A DNA stretch of 64,000 nt from Silurus meridionalis (lineage: Eukaryota; Chordata; Actinopteri; Siluriformes; Siluridae): assembly GCF_014805685.1 (NCBI RefSeq), contig NC_060902.1, positions 5,075,286 through 5,139,285 on the forward strand, written 5' to 3'. The translations under genes and the position numbers were made by a program. The notes beneath the pieces were generated by a model. That model was not told the DNA's origin. It saw only the letters and a program-made list of their open reading frames with translations, and made no database searches. Positions 33,181-45,521 of the stretch are shown in pieces (within the stretch, counting starts at the first letter, position 1; each line of letters opens with the position of its first letter).

Positions 33181-33737
33181 AAATACTTGTTCTGCAGCTG
33201 GTGGTCCACCAATTGATAAATAAGAAGTACTTTTTTCCAAATTAAAGAGCAATACTAAATTCACAAAATAAACAAGTACTTTGTTTCCTTTTTAGAAAAA
33301 ATTTTACTGATAAAATTGCATACAAGAATATCTGTGAAAACTAAATTTAATGCATTTAATTGCCATATTGCATCAAAATGTAAATACAAATATATATTAA
33401 AAACTAATAAAAACATAAAAACTATTTTAAATGGCTTTGAAAAGGGTAAACGCAGTGTTCTGTGTTTTTGAAATTATCCCAAACTTTAAATTTCTGTTGT
33501 GTGCTTTGGCCTAAATCTTTTACTCATCCTTCAGCCACTAGTCAGCCAGGATACAAAGCACTACGAGTGAAGCTTCATATCCTTTTTTTTTTTTTTTTGC
33601 TCGTAGTTTTTTTTTTATTTTATTTTTTGTGGAGTCATTATCTAAGCATTCATTTTATCTTGAATAAAGTTAATTGTATAAAGAATTTCTTATTATAAGC
33701 CTTTGATTAACCACATATAAGATCATTACAACAATAC
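33181..33737. other. intron, nothing recognised
   Basis: A long T run occurs at 33581-33598 and another near 33607. Confidence 0.5.
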
Positions 33738-34240
33738 TATTGGACAAACGTATTGAGACACCTGACTTTTCCAACCATAAGGTATGTGATTATTCCCCAA
33801 ACTTTTACCACCATGTTGGAATCACACAACTGTATAGGATGTATTTAAATGCAGTAGAATTAATTTTCTAACTTAATTTTTAACTTCACTTCAACTAGGA
33901 GACCCAAAGCTGTTCCAGCTCCTGTACACAAAACAAATTTTATGGTTTACATAATTTGGAATAAAAGATCTTGAGTGGTCTGTTATAAAGCACTGACCTC
34001 AACACTATTGAATACCTTTGGGATCAGCTGAAACACTGACTGCACCCCAGACCCTCCTCATATCACCTACATGAAGATTTGACTAATACCCTTGTAAATA
34101 AAGAGAACATTCAGCACATTCCCAGGTCTTGTAGAACATTTTCCTATGTTGGAGGAATGGAGGGTATTATAACAGAAATTAGGAGTAAATGTGTCAAAAA
34201 AGCACATAACATTCATAAAAAACTTTTGTCCATATACTTC
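33738..34240 (+). mobile_element. Tc1-like MITE family C
   Basis: Landmarks in order are ATTGAGACACCTGACTTTTC, GGAATCACACAACTGTATAG, AAGCACTGACCTCAACACTA, ACTAATACCCTTGTAAATAA and GGGTATTATAACAG. The middle is a decayed transposase segment (the DLN-IE region of DDE enzymes, CTGACCTCAACACTATTGAA). The 5' terminus is diverged from the intact copy at 53491. Confidence 0.7.
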
Positions 34241-35460
34241 ATTTCTGGATATTATTATTCATTTTTAAGCTTTTTTTTTTTTAAGGAATAATTGCCTGTT
34301 AACAGACCAAAACTTTTTCAAGCTTGAAATGAGTGCAAATGAATTGAAACAGGTTTAATTTATTTTGTATAGGCATCTTATAATACACTTATATAAATCT
34401 AAATACTTTTCAACAATTTCATTTGCTGCAGTGCATTCGTATCGCATCATCTCCATTTTTTAAATATGGATTATTCTTGTCTGTTTCTGTGTGTCTGTTT
34501 ACACACCTACGCCACAGACTCGGGCTATGATTTGTGCATTATTAGATAAACAACATGCTAACTACCAACTTCTAAGACCTTTACCTTCAGGTTTTAGCTT
34601 TCAATTCACACACACATAATGCAGCCACATATCTAATGTTAACAGAAAAAATTCACCGACTTGCTCTCAGACATCAATTGTAAGTGAATTTAAATAAAAC
34701 CGGATGCCGGTTCTTTTCCCAGCACAAGGAAACAAGCTGATATTCTTCATCTGCACTAATCATATAGTAGATGCACTACAGATACAAAACACAGTACACT
34801 AGATAAAGATTTGATTTAAAAGGTTCCTTTAAGAATATCTACAGACTCTTTTTCTTTAAAAGGTTGCTGTTAGAAACATGGCAATGTGAAATAAGTGTTG
34901 TGCTTTGATCACTGATCTATGAATTCAGACAGAACTGAGATCTTTTGTCATTGAGTATTAAGTGTGTTGACAAACCAGCTCGATATGAGTCACTGTAGAG
35001 GAGACTGAGGCATAATTTACAGACAAAAGGGCACGCACTTCTCAGATGGAAGCATTGAAATAGAAGAGATGAGGTTAATACAGGATTAATAGACGGCCAG
35101 GTGAGAAAATGACAAAAATTATTCACTGCAAAGTGTCGACAATAAAAGGTCAATAGAACATTGCCTTTCCCTGTTTATTTCTGCAATTCATATTATAAAT
35201 TGTAAAACTAGGATTAAGATTAGAAATTGTCGTCAAGCCTCAGTATTTCTTGGTTCTGTTTATTTGCCGTGGGTTACTGGCAAAGCCTTGGGTTCATACA
35301 TTTTAAAAATCTAAAATTCACGGATAATATCAACATACACACACATACACACACACATGTGCACACACGCAAACGCACACGTCTCTCCCGGCTATGATTG
35401 TAGTCTAACAAGTCATCACTGGGCATCTCCTTTTGGCTCACAACACTGGTCAGCCATATT
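34241..35460. other. intron, mostly unique
   Basis: A T run occurs near 34272 and a short CA-rich patch at 35335-35375. No exon. Confidence 0.45.
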
Positions 35461-35477
35461 TTACCACTGACTATAGA

Positions 35478-35497
35478 GCAACTAGTTGCTTAGCAAC
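35478..35497. promoter_or_regulatory. overlapping palindromes matching an RFX X-box
   Basis: GCAACTAGTTGC (35478-35489) and GTTGCTTAGCAAC (35485-35497) overlap. The second fits the RFX half-site arrangement GTNRCC-n-RGYAAC with one mismatch. The surrounding 35380-35600 lacks repeats. Confidence 0.45.
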
Positions 35498-35693
35498 CTT
35501 TCCAAGCACTGCAGAGTGATGCAGGAGAATATTCTGATGCCGCAAGGATTCGAGCAAAACTCCGGGCTGCAGACAGGATTTCTAACAACATGTACCGTGT
35601 CAAATAAGTACTCTGAAATAATGGCTTCGTATGCTTACACGAGATACAGTATGTAGTTTCTTAACTCAAGGATACTCAAGTACCTTTATATAG

Positions 35694-35707
35694 TGTGTGT
35701 GTGTATG

Positions 35708-35750
<43 letters not shown>
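35694..35750. repeat. (GT)n and (GA)n microsatellite
   Basis: A short GT array followed by about 20 GA units at 35710-35750. Confidence 0.95.
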
Positions 35751-35752
<2 letters not shown>

Positions 35753-35884
35753 AACAAGGGAAAATACACAATCTGTGTGGCCTTTTTTTGTGCAGGGTAT
35801 TGATGTTGTACATAAAGCAGGCTGCTTGACCAAAGCCTAGTCACTGAGCTCAACAATTCTCTCTGAAGCACTAAAGACAAACTC

Positions 35885-36130
35885 ACTTGTCACGGAAACG
35901 ACATCGTGCCTGTGGGAAATGGACAACACGCCGAGTCAGAGGACGTGCTGTGCCACGTCAGTGTACGCTCCTCAGTTAGGAACAGTGGGAAACACTACTC
36001 GCTCCTTTTTACCAGGCGCTCCCCACTGTGGCTGCTTCGAGAATTCTGCTTAAGCGATGTGGTAAAGAGGTAGAAAGAGGGAGTGAGGAGTGTGGAGGAG
36101 GAGGAGGAGCGGAGGAAGGGAACGGGAGTA
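35885..36130. promoter_or_regulatory. CpG-dense, GC-richer segment with bZIP-like sites
   Basis: This is the clearest CpG cluster in the window outside the exons. On the minus strand it includes CTGACGTGGCAC, resembling CRE/UPRE sites, and on the plus strand a GGAGGAGGAGGAGGAG purine block. It could be an intronic promoter or enhancer; no initiator or exon can be proven. Confidence 0.35.
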
Positions 36131-36900
36131 ATGAATGTAACTATATACACAGCAAATTGATTTTCTGTTTATCTTTCACTTCCTCTCAGTATCGGGTTTT
36201 CAGTTGACTTTTTGTTGAAAGGGGGCATATATTACATTGGCTGCACTGTTAAAAATTGCTTGGGAAAAATAACAGTTCTAAAATCGTATGTGTCTATATC
36301 CATTCATCATCCAGCACTGAGCAATATAATCAGCTTTTACACAGTGCCAGTACAAAAACATTGTCAATGTTAATAATCCATTAGACCTTTTTTATATATT
36401 TGGTAATGGACAAACCATGTTTCCAATTTTGTGCCACTTAAACTCCCCATTGTGAACAAAAAACAGCACCAGTTGGAAGGACAGATCATTCAAGTTAAAT
36501 ATTCTTTATCTTAGTGCTGTCTGTAAATTTAGAGAACCTGACATGCTCCGAACATGTTAATAATAAAATTCAGTGCTGCTGTTTGGAAATTTCGGAGTAT
36601 CTGAGAGCATTTGACATATCTGGTCGAGGTCATTATGAATGCCTGCAGTCTTAGAAACAACACTGAATGAAGTAAACCCACACACTTTACGACTACACTG
36701 ATAATAACAAGCAAACAGAAGCTCTGAGACAAAAAGAATCTCTATCCTACAGTAAACAACTGCCCTTGATACTCTGGGGTATCATTGTCAAAGCAGGATT
36801 TTGGAATACAGGTTACAGGGTACAGGTGTCAAGATACCGGTACCTTTGAATGTTGTTATAGGAAAACGATTAACAGTAGGGTGGTGTGGTGTAGGTGTAA
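36131..36900. other. intron, nothing recognised
   Basis: AT-rich unique-looking sequence. Confidence 0.45.
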
Positions 36901-37150
36901 GGCAGGAGAATTAACCTAGGGCAGTCCTTTACCATCCACCACTCATACACACTCACATTTACATGTATGGGTCAATCCACCTATCTGCATGTTTTGGGTA
37001 GGTAGGTAGGAGGAAACCAGAGAATTTGACAAAAACCCACAATGACCCAGAAATCTTACAAATCTCTCTGCAGACAGTAACCTGAGCTCATGATTGAAGA
37101 TGTGCTCGAAGCTGTGAGGTGGCAACGCTACCCACTGTGCCACTTTGCAG
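36900..37150. repeat. dispersed teleost repeat (retroposon-like)
   Basis: It has ACACTCACATTTACATGTAT, GTAGGAGGAAACCAGAGAAT and GCTACCCACTGTGCCAC, an order I know from a widespread fish repeat. The family assignment is uncertain. Confidence 0.55.
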
Positions 37151-37176
37151 CTCTGTAAACAATTGCATTTTTCTCT

Positions 37177-37179
<3 letters not shown>

Positions 37180-37227
<48 letters not shown>

Positions 37228-37240
37228 CTCTTTCTCTCTC
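37180..37240. repeat. (CT)n microsatellite
   Basis: About 28 CT units with one break. Confidence 0.95.
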
Positions 37241-38107
37241 AAAACAAATTGAAAAGTATCTTGTTATAATACTGCTAAAAAGTGCAGTGGCAGAAATCTG
37301 GAGCAAAAAAAATTAAAGTTACAGCTATAACTCCTAGAAAGTGCTTACACTGGAGATTCTTTCTACAAAACATTCCTTAAAAATGTATTGTATGAATAAT
37401 TGTATGTGCTTTTTTGCTGAACAACAGCAGACTGTTACATTATGTGGTATTAAAGGAGCAACATTTGCAAATTTTGGGGGAGTTTAATAAAGGTTCACAA
37501 AATCCAAATCCAGGATCAAGAAGTGCCGGGACAATACCAGAGAGGGCTTTTTTTTATATAGAAGCCTAACCTCAGATTTGAGAGTTTAATATTGCTGTAT
37601 TATCATATCAGTTATATAAATTTTTGGCATTGTAAAAACCATACTGTAATGTGTAATGAGTGTTTGAGCCAAAGATTGTGGCTACATGTATGATCAGAGA
37701 AAAAAGCAAAGCTCTGTGAAATATATCTGGATGGAAACTGTCTTTGCAAAATGATGCAATCGGGTCTTGGTGGAATAAAAATATACAGTAAGTGGCTTGT
37801 GGCAGACATTCGACCTCTTCGAGAGTTTCTGCTGAAATCGAGCTGCAATAGCATTGATTCCGGTACATGATTTTCTGCTCATCACATGGAAGAGAGGTAT
37901 AAGTCTACTAAAGTTATTCTAAAGTATTTATATAAAACAATACAGTGGAGGGGGACATATAGAGTTTAATTAAATTACACCTTGATTTTTAGTGTGACTT
38001 TAATTAAATTGTGACAGTGAAGGCATTGAGATATATTTGTCAGAATTACAAAGCAAAGGAACACAGACAATAAGAGCTTTATAGCAAAGAAATTATATAC
38101 AGTATAA
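37241..38107. other. intron, nothing recognised
   Basis: AT-rich; the overlapping minus-strand open frames at 37608-37885 show no family. Confidence 0.45.
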
Positions 38108-38317
38108 TGGTGGTCTAGTGGTTAGGATGCAGCGCTCTCACCGCTGCGGCCCAGGTTCGATCCCAGTCAGGGAACTCACCCCAGCCACTCTGGTCCCAAG
38201 CCCAGTTAAATGGGGAGGGTTGCGTTAGGAAGGGCATCCAGTGTAAAAACATGTGCCAAATCAAACATGTGGATGATCCGCTGTGGTGACCCCTAATGAG
38301 AGAAGCCAAAAGAAAGT
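38108..38317 (+). mobile_element. tRNA-Glu-derived SINE
   Basis: A box TGGTCTAGTGG and B box GGTTCGATCCC are intact, followed by GGAAGGGCATCCAGTGTAAA and the end CCTAATGAGAGAAGCCAAAA. It lacks the insert between head and body present in the 5600 copy. No clear target-site duplication is seen. Confidence 0.92.
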
Positions 38318-38801
38318 ATTTATAATAAGCCAATTCCTAAGTGTGTGTAGGTTGGGGCGTGATCAAGCATTGGTTTGTGAATGGAGGGCAGAGCTGGAGT
38401 GAATAATTGGTAACGATCCCACTCCTGGGTAAATTCTAGCTAACCATTAAGCTGCACACACTCAAATTTCAAACAGCAACCTTCTCTGTCTCTGCCCACT
38501 ATTCACAAACCAGCATTTATCCATGCCCCTACTTCCACAGAGTGATCTCAGTCATGAGAAACAGTGAGCTCATATGCCCAATGGCATGACAATAACTGAC
38601 AAATATATTTAACTTATTTTTGAAGGAATAAAATTTGTATATTTTATGTGCATTTATATATTATTAATTATATATTATTAAATTATTATATATAATATAT
38701 TATTATATATTAAATATAGGCAACAACATGCAGCTTTTGTTCCATTACATACTTGGAGGGTGAGGGGAAAATGTAAAGAAAAAGAAATTGGAAATTGACT
38801 G

Positions 38802-38804
<3 letters not shown>
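38318..38804. other. intron, nothing recognised
   Basis: Very AT-rich; a run of interleaved TATTA motifs at 38650-38715. Confidence 0.45.

Positions 38805-38879
<75 letters not shown>
38805..38879. repeat. (TA)n microsatellite
   Basis: About 36 perfect TA units. Confidence 0.97.
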
Positions 38880-38882
<3 letters not shown>

Positions 38883-39267
38883 ATATACAATATAAAATAT
38901 ACAGTCAGTGAATTAACATTTTATGATTTGTAAACCTACTTTTCCTATCATAAGTAAAATTTCTAGAAATTTTGTTTGTGTAATAGTCACTTTTTAGAAA
39001 AATTTTTGTCAAGGATTACAGTAACTTCAAAGAACAGCAAAGTACTGCATATAATTTGAAAGAATATTATTATTTGAAAAAATTGTCCTAAAGAATAAAG
39101 TTGTTGAATGATTGTGTGTAAAACATGTATTTTAAACAATACATGTTTATGTGGGGTTCCACTAATTCTGCAGAGAAATGAATTATTGTATGATTCTGGC
39201 CTTTGCCTTCATTTTTATCATGTTTATCATAACATATATTTTTATGTCTTAAGGAACAGACATTGAT

Positions 39268-39745
39268 ACACAATATGGACTAAAGTATTGGGGAACCTGA
39301 CTCTTCCAGCTAGTGTGGTTCTTCTCCAATTGTTATCACAAAGTTGGAGGCACACAGTTGTATAGGATGTCATTGGTTGTTGTAGCATTAAATTGTCACT
39401 TCACTTGAACTAGGAGATCCAAACCTGTTCCAGCGTGACAATACTCATGTGATCAAAATCGGCACCATTTTAAGATGGATTGAAGTGGAAGATCTTGAGT
39501 GTTATAGTATAAAGCTCTGACCTCAACTATATTGCACACTTTTAAGATGAATTGGACTGAAGAACTGACTGTGCCACAGGCCTGTACATCAGTACCTGAC
39601 TTACTAACACCCTTGTAACTGAATGAGCACAAATCTCAACAATCACACTCCAAAATCTACTGGCACAGCTTCTCAGAAAGTAGAGGTTATTATAACAGAA
39701 AATTAGAGCTAAATGTGGAATGGGATGTTGAAAAAGTACATACCA
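39268..39745 (+). mobile_element. Tc1-like MITE family C
   Basis: CAATATGGACTAAAGTATTG near the start, GGCACACAGTTGTATAGGAT, GCTCTGACCTCAACTATATT, CTAACACCCTTGTAACTGAA and TAGAGGTTATTATAACAG keep the family order. The ends are diverged and no transposase frame survives. Confidence 0.75.
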
Positions 39746-39763
39746 GTCTTGTAGTCTGGTGTC

Positions 39764-39823
39764 CGCAAAGTCTAGTCTATGTCTAGTCTAAGTCTAGTCT
39801 AGTCTCTAGTCTAGTCTAGTCTA
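39764..39823. repeat. (TAGTC)n pentanucleotide array
   Basis: About 11 imperfect GTCTA units. Confidence 0.9.
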
Positions 39824-41468
39824 TGTGGAAACATTAACAATCACATATGTCTGAAGACAAAGAGACAATACGACTTGAAAGACATGCTGTGCATTATAGG
39901 ATCTGCCAAGTGCTTTGTGAACAATGCATTAAAGGGTGCTTGTCTTTTAGGTGTGGCTTAGAAAGATGGATTTAGTTATACTGAAAAAATATTAAGTTAA
40001 AAAACCATTAGCATGAATGCACGTTACCCACTTTTTATGTGTTTTTTTTTTTTATTTTAGAAAAAATAAAAATTGTTAACTAACTCAAATATTTCACTGA
40101 TTTTATAGTGCATATTGATCATTTTAACAACCTTTTGCACTTTTACAACAATGATGATGATGATCATCATTACAAAAAAAATAATACAAATAGTACTATT
40201 ACTACTACTACTAATAGTAAATAATATTTAAAAAAATAATAATAATGATAATTTTATTTTTTATTGTTAGAAATGTTTACATTTTAATTTTTGAGAGTTA
40301 ATTAAGCAATCTAATGGATGCCCTATCATGGGATAAAAATGGAATATTTACCTCATTTTACTTGGGTGCATTAAAATGAGATTTTCTCATATACCCTACT
40401 TATATAAAAAGCATACTTTTATAAAAACAATTTTTATAAAATACATTATATCTTGTTTGTAAATGACCACAGTCAAAAAAACTGCTAGCTCAGTTCATAG
40501 AGATTTGTAAGCTTGGTGTGAACTTTCGGAACCTTTTGGAACTTGTGGGTGTTCTTCTATAGCTAACTCAATCCTCAGTGTCAGTCCTTCGCTCATCGAG
40601 AAAAAAATAAATCTCTGTTAGCAGGCTGTGTAAAATAAAACATTTGTTGACAGTTGACCTTTCACCTTGGAGAGGGTCATCCTGATAAAAATTCCTAGAG
40701 GCGTTTTTTTTAGACGCCCATACACCTTCGGTAAGAAAAAAGAGAACGCAGAGGTGGCTACATTAGTGCTCATCAGTGTGTGTGAAGCTCAGTGGTGCAC
40801 AATACAACCTGACAATCTCCAGCTACGCTAATTACACACTCCACGCAACTGTAGTCATAAACAAGTGACTGTAAACATTAAGTACAGTACATATCAGATC
40901 CACGTTTTCATGCAAAATAACAATGAATTAAAGTGAGATCAGAAGGTGATCTTTAAAAATTGAATAATATTAGAACTACATGTATCTGGGGAAATCATAA
41001 ACCCATTAGCTAGCTTACTAAAGCTCATGTTCTAATGTGTTAACTTAATATAGTAAAGTTTTGCATGCTGAGTAGTTTGCAAGTTGAATGCAATTATACA
41101 GATTCAGGAAAGTTAAACAATTCCCACTAGTGCACTCCAGCTTATTAAACCTATTGTCCTGAGGCTAACTATGAATAAAGTAAATAAAGTAAAGTTATAT
41201 ACATGAAATTTATCTACCTCTGACCAACAATGCACCATGGAATAACCAGAATTATGAAAGAGTCACACACTGAGTCCGTTGATCACACAGCACTGAAGTA
41301 AACTATGATCTGAGCAAGAACAGGATGTAACATGGCCACAACAATGCTCTTGCTGATAATTTTGGTGTCTTTTTTACAAACCAGTGGTAAAAACTACATA
41401 AAATTGCATATCATTTCTCAATGACTGAACACGAAATGATTTTGATTCATAGCAAACAAAGATATATA
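39824..41468. other. intron, nothing firmly recognised
   Basis: AT-rich with cryptic ACT/ATA trinucleotide simplicity at 40150-40260. 40670-40800 is more complex with GTTGACCTTTCACCTT. Confidence 0.45.
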
Positions 41469-42247
41469 CTGTAATTTCCGGACTATAAAGTGCACACATA
41501 TATAAGCCGCACCCACTGAATTTTACAAATATTTTTCTTTTTAACATAAATAAGCCGCACCTGTCTATAAGCCACAGGTGTCTACGCTAATGTACTTCAC
41601 ACAGGCTTTAACGAAAGACACGTTACACACGTTGTAACGGGTGAAACATGTTGCGCTTCCTTTAGGAGCATAGCGGTATTTTGGGAAAAGACCAGCACAG
41701 CATTTTTCCGCTATTACTGCGTGTGTTCAAGATGAGGAATATGTCCTTATTATTTTCTGATGCTCATTTCTAAGTTTCTTTGACTAACCCGTAACGCTGT
41801 TGCCAAGAAAAATAAAAAAGCACAAGTTTTGGAAACCTGTCTGTGCTTATATGATTTCTGTTGCAACTGGAGTTAGCGAGCTCTCCCTTCACCCAGACTC
41901 AACACGTTACAACGGCTTGTATCTAAACAGTAGCCGACCAAGAAAGTCATTGTTCACTGTCTTCCTCCTTCCTTTCACAACTATTTCTCTCGGGAGTTTA
42001 TCTTTTGGCATCGTTGTCATCGTTTTTTCTCCCGATGCCGTGCAGCTCAGAACACAGGTGAGGTGCGTTTTTTCGTTTTCGTTCGGAAATTTAATTAGTC
42101 TAATGTTATGGGGCTCAGTTTTTTGAATTAAAGTTTGTGAAACCGGGAAAAACCCAGGAAAAATTAATAAATTAGCCGCTTTGTTGTTTAAGCCGCGGGG
42201 TTCAAAACTTAGGAAAAAAGTAGCGGCTTATAGTCCGAAAAATACGG
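41469..42247 (-). mobile_element. Tigger/pogo-like MITE (copy 2, 779 bp)
   Basis: The left end is CTGTAATTTCCGGACTATAA and the right end, reverse-complemented, CCGTATTTTTCGGACTATAA, each flanked by TA (41467-41468, 42248-42249). It shares with copy 1 the terminal about 150 bp, an internal CCCGATGCCGTGCAGCTCAG and the AAACCGGGAAAAACCCAGG stretch, but has a different, longer middle. The 108-codon open frame at 41800-42126 is not a recognisable transposase. Confidence 0.88.
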
Positions 42248-43152
42248 TAGTTTGCTTAATGCTAAACTATGGTAGCTTCTCTTACTTATTAGCAATATCA
42301 GCATTGCAGGTGTAAAAACATGTTGTAAGAGGAAAAATGTGTGTTGCTGTTGTAATTAAATGTTTAATTAAAAAATATCCATGTAGTTTAGTTCATTTAT
42401 GATATAACTACAGGTAATGGTGGTTCTTAGTACTAGCTTTGCTCTGTCTGATTTCCAATTTGCAGTTTAGCCCGTTTTTGCTGTTCGCTAAGACATCAGA
42501 AAATGACCTGTTTGACCTGAACATTCTCTGTAATTCTCTAAAAGCTTTGCGCTTCAGTGTAAATGTAAGCTCCGATGCTGAGGACATGCGTTAGCGGAAA
42601 ATGTACTGATCCTGACAGGTAAAACCAATATGAAGCCCTGCTCTAATGAAAAGAAGACATTAAATAAAATAGGATTTCTTGTTATTATGTGTCACATTTT
42701 ACACATGAAAAAATTTGGGGGGAAAAAAAGCATCAATGCTTCGGTTTATATATGTCACTTAGCATGAGATGGTTTTGGTGAAGCGCATGGAAAGTGCAAG
42801 CCTCCACATTTCCTTGAGGCTTTCAGGCTTTAACTGAGAGACACATGACACCGAACATGACACTGCCTGACATATAATAACCTAATAAGGTGCTTCCCCT
42901 TAAATGTCATTTACTACCAGGCTGGTAAGAAGGAAATCGCTCGTGTCTGAGTGAACATCTGACTTCATTATGTAGGAAAATGACAAGCACACGATGGCCT
43001 AGAGCAAGCAAATAATCCAATGCCTCATCCTAGCTCCCCCTGGATGATTATTAGATCATCAGATCATGTTTTGTATTATATATATAGATGATGAGGTCTG
43101 TGTCCCACTCATGATTCTCTTTCCCTGTCTTTTTTTGTCTTTCTGTCTGCAG
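42248..43152. other. intron; candidate conserved block 42770-43075
   Basis: 42770-43075 is complex and repeat-free, ending with CCTGGATGATTATTAGATCA. No exon on the dock3 strand. Confidence 0.45.
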
Positions 43153-43167
43153 GCCACTCATATGAAC
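43153..43167 (+). other. microexon-like signal (15 nt)
   Basis: On the plus strand a pyrimidine-rich tract and TCTGTCTGCAG are followed by 15 nt, GCCACTCATATGAAC, and then GTAAGCG. Both splice-like borders are strong, and a TGC next to the AG is typical of neuronal microexons. It is antisense to dock3, and no partner exon is visible, so it may be chance. Confidence 0.15.
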
Positions 43168-43695
43168 GTAAGCGCCAGTGACATCTTTTCACTTTTACTC
43201 TCATCAGCTCTGTGTGACTCAAGCTGCCATCTCTTTTATCGGCTCATTAAGCTGTTATTACACATGCTCGTGTTGCTACCACTCCAAATAAGTTTTAATT
43301 GGTCTTTAAGGAAAGAAGGCAAACTTATTTATGCACTTTAATGCACTTTGGTGACCAATGATATCTAACTTTATATCTTAATAGGGATATATATATACAA
43401 AATATATATAATAGATTATATTATATTATAGTATATTACATTATACTATAATATAAAATAATATAATTTAATATACAACACTTATTTCCAGTCCACTAAT
43501 TTGATTAGTCAATTGGTATCCCCAAAGTGCCTACCTTTACGCTAAATGCACTGGGATGTTTTAATGTGTATATCATTGTGCTCATGTTTTTCACTTTCTA
43601 GTTTGAAATACTGTAGGTACTACAGTAGTCTTAGCGACATCATCAGCAAACAAAAACTTTCTTGTTTTGTTTTGTTTGTTGGAATATAACTGGTA
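43168..43695. other. intron, nothing recognised
   Basis: Highly AT-rich TATAT/ATTAT stretch at 43385-43480. Confidence 0.5.
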
Positions 43696-43868
43696 CTTTC
43701 TTTCAGCTTCTCCTATTAGGGGTCGCCACAGCGGATCATCCGTATTCGTGATCCGCATGTTCGATTTGGCGCATGTTTTTACGCTGGATGCCCTTCCTAA
43801 CGCAACCCTCCCCATTTATCTGGGCTTGGGACCGGCACTAAGAGTGCACTGGCTTGTGCAACCCTGAA
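43696..43868 (-). mobile_element. tRNA-Glu-derived SINE, 5'-truncated
   Basis: On the minus strand it keeps GGAAGGGCATCCAGCGTAAA, the GGATGATCCGCTGTGGCGAC segment and the end CCTAATAGGAGAAGCTGAAA, but the tRNA-like head is missing. The remaining 5' part matches the GGGTTGCACAAGCC insert seen in the 5600 copy, so both belong to one subfamily. Confidence 0.88.
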
Positions 43869-45506
43869 TATGACTATTGAGTTTAAATACAAAAGTTCCT
43901 AAAATGAACTCTTAATCCAACAATCCAACCAACCAACAATCATCTATCCAACCAATCAGCAAATGAATAGATCAGCCGACCAATCGATAAATCAATCACC
44001 CAGTTCAATAGTAAATCAACCAAGCAATCAACTTCTTATATAATAATTTACTGTCTTGCTTTACTATGGTAAATATAATGGATATAAATAAAAGTACCCA
44101 AAGTGGATTAGTCCAAAAATGACTCTGTCCTGTCTCATAGCAGTCCCTTAAATATGGCTAAACCTTAAAAACTGTCTACAACCATTCTATGAAACCTGTC
44201 CAACACACACACACACACACACACAGAAGAAGGAAACGATGGTCAATAATCTGGTATCTGTTGGTAAAAGTAAATGCAGCGAGCAGCTATTATTACAGAA
44301 AATAAGACAATCTCACTGCTTATCAATACCATAAGCAGGTCAGTTATTAATAGCGCTGTCTGTTAGGATCTCATTCTTTCATATTATAAGTTTACTGGAG
44401 ATATTTTAATGAGTAAAAAGAACAATGAGAAAAATAAGAAATAGCCCATCATTACTTGAATTAAAATAATGTCAAATTTTCACACCATTAAAAGTCAAAA
44501 GATTAGATTTAACAGACTTCAAACGGAAGGAGTAGGAAAGTAATGCTGGCTGTTTCTAGATTCAATCTTACATTTAACAGTGCCGTAAAATCAGATTATA
44601 CCACAGCGCTGTTAAATCCTCAAAGCACATTCCAGAATCAGAAGTGATTCATTCATTGCAAGAGTGTGATTTTGCGAGTAGTAAATAACAGGTTTATATT
44701 AATGTGCTGTAAAAATGCATAATTTCTGTAGTAACATGTCACAGACACTTCATAGTGAATTTTGAACGCAATTCAATTCAAAGAGAAATATTTTATATAA
44801 AGAGAGGACTGCATTATATTGATTTTATGATGTGTGTTCAAAGCATCTAAAACAACCTTACAATTTTATAAATGGCTTTGTACGAAATTGTGGTTTAATT
44901 TTTGAATCTGATTAGTCAGATGGTGCATTATTTTCGTATAACAGCACAGATCAGACAATCCATCGTTTTTTTGTTTTCATAGTGAAATCTTATTCAAAGG
45001 AAGTTGGGGGCAGATGCTCACAATTTATGACAAACAATGAAGCGATGGGAAAAAAGCATGCCATTGTTTAATGCTGTAAAACTTATAATCTTTCACATGG
45101 TGATGTTTTTAATAGATGTTTATTAAACCTTTTTGGGAGGGATTTTTAGCACTTTCAGTCACGATGCTTTACAAAGTTTCTTACAACTCGTTATCTTCAG
45201 GACAGATTAGTTGTTATGATTTTCTTTGGTATTTGACAAGCTGCAGTTTTTATAAAAGAGAGAAATGAAAGAATGACTATCACGACAGTAACATAACTGA
45301 TAACAAAAAGCGATGTGACTTTTAGACATATTCTAACATTAAATTGAACAATAAACCATTTAAGTGCAAGGTGTTGTACAATAGTATATTAAACTCTGTA
45401 GTCATTAGATGCACTTGAAGAAATCTCATAATAATAAACGTCCTTGTATGCACAGGTTCAGTCTAGTGGTAAACATTATCTGCCTTATTTGTCTGTTAGT
45501 GAGTTT
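43869..45506. other. intron with cryptic simplicity
   Basis: 43915-44035 is built from CAAC/CAAT-like words. A (CA)n array sits at 44203-44225. No exon or other repeat is recognised. Confidence 0.5.
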
Positions 45507-45521
45507 ACTTTAGTTGCAAAT

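Noticed and set aside
32959..33264. 101- and 93-codon frames over the polypyrimidine tract
   Set aside because: Low-complexity translation of CCTT units, open on both strands.
41800..42126. 108-codon frame in the second Tigger-like MITE
   Set aside because: No transposase motif and the frame is not shared with copy 1.
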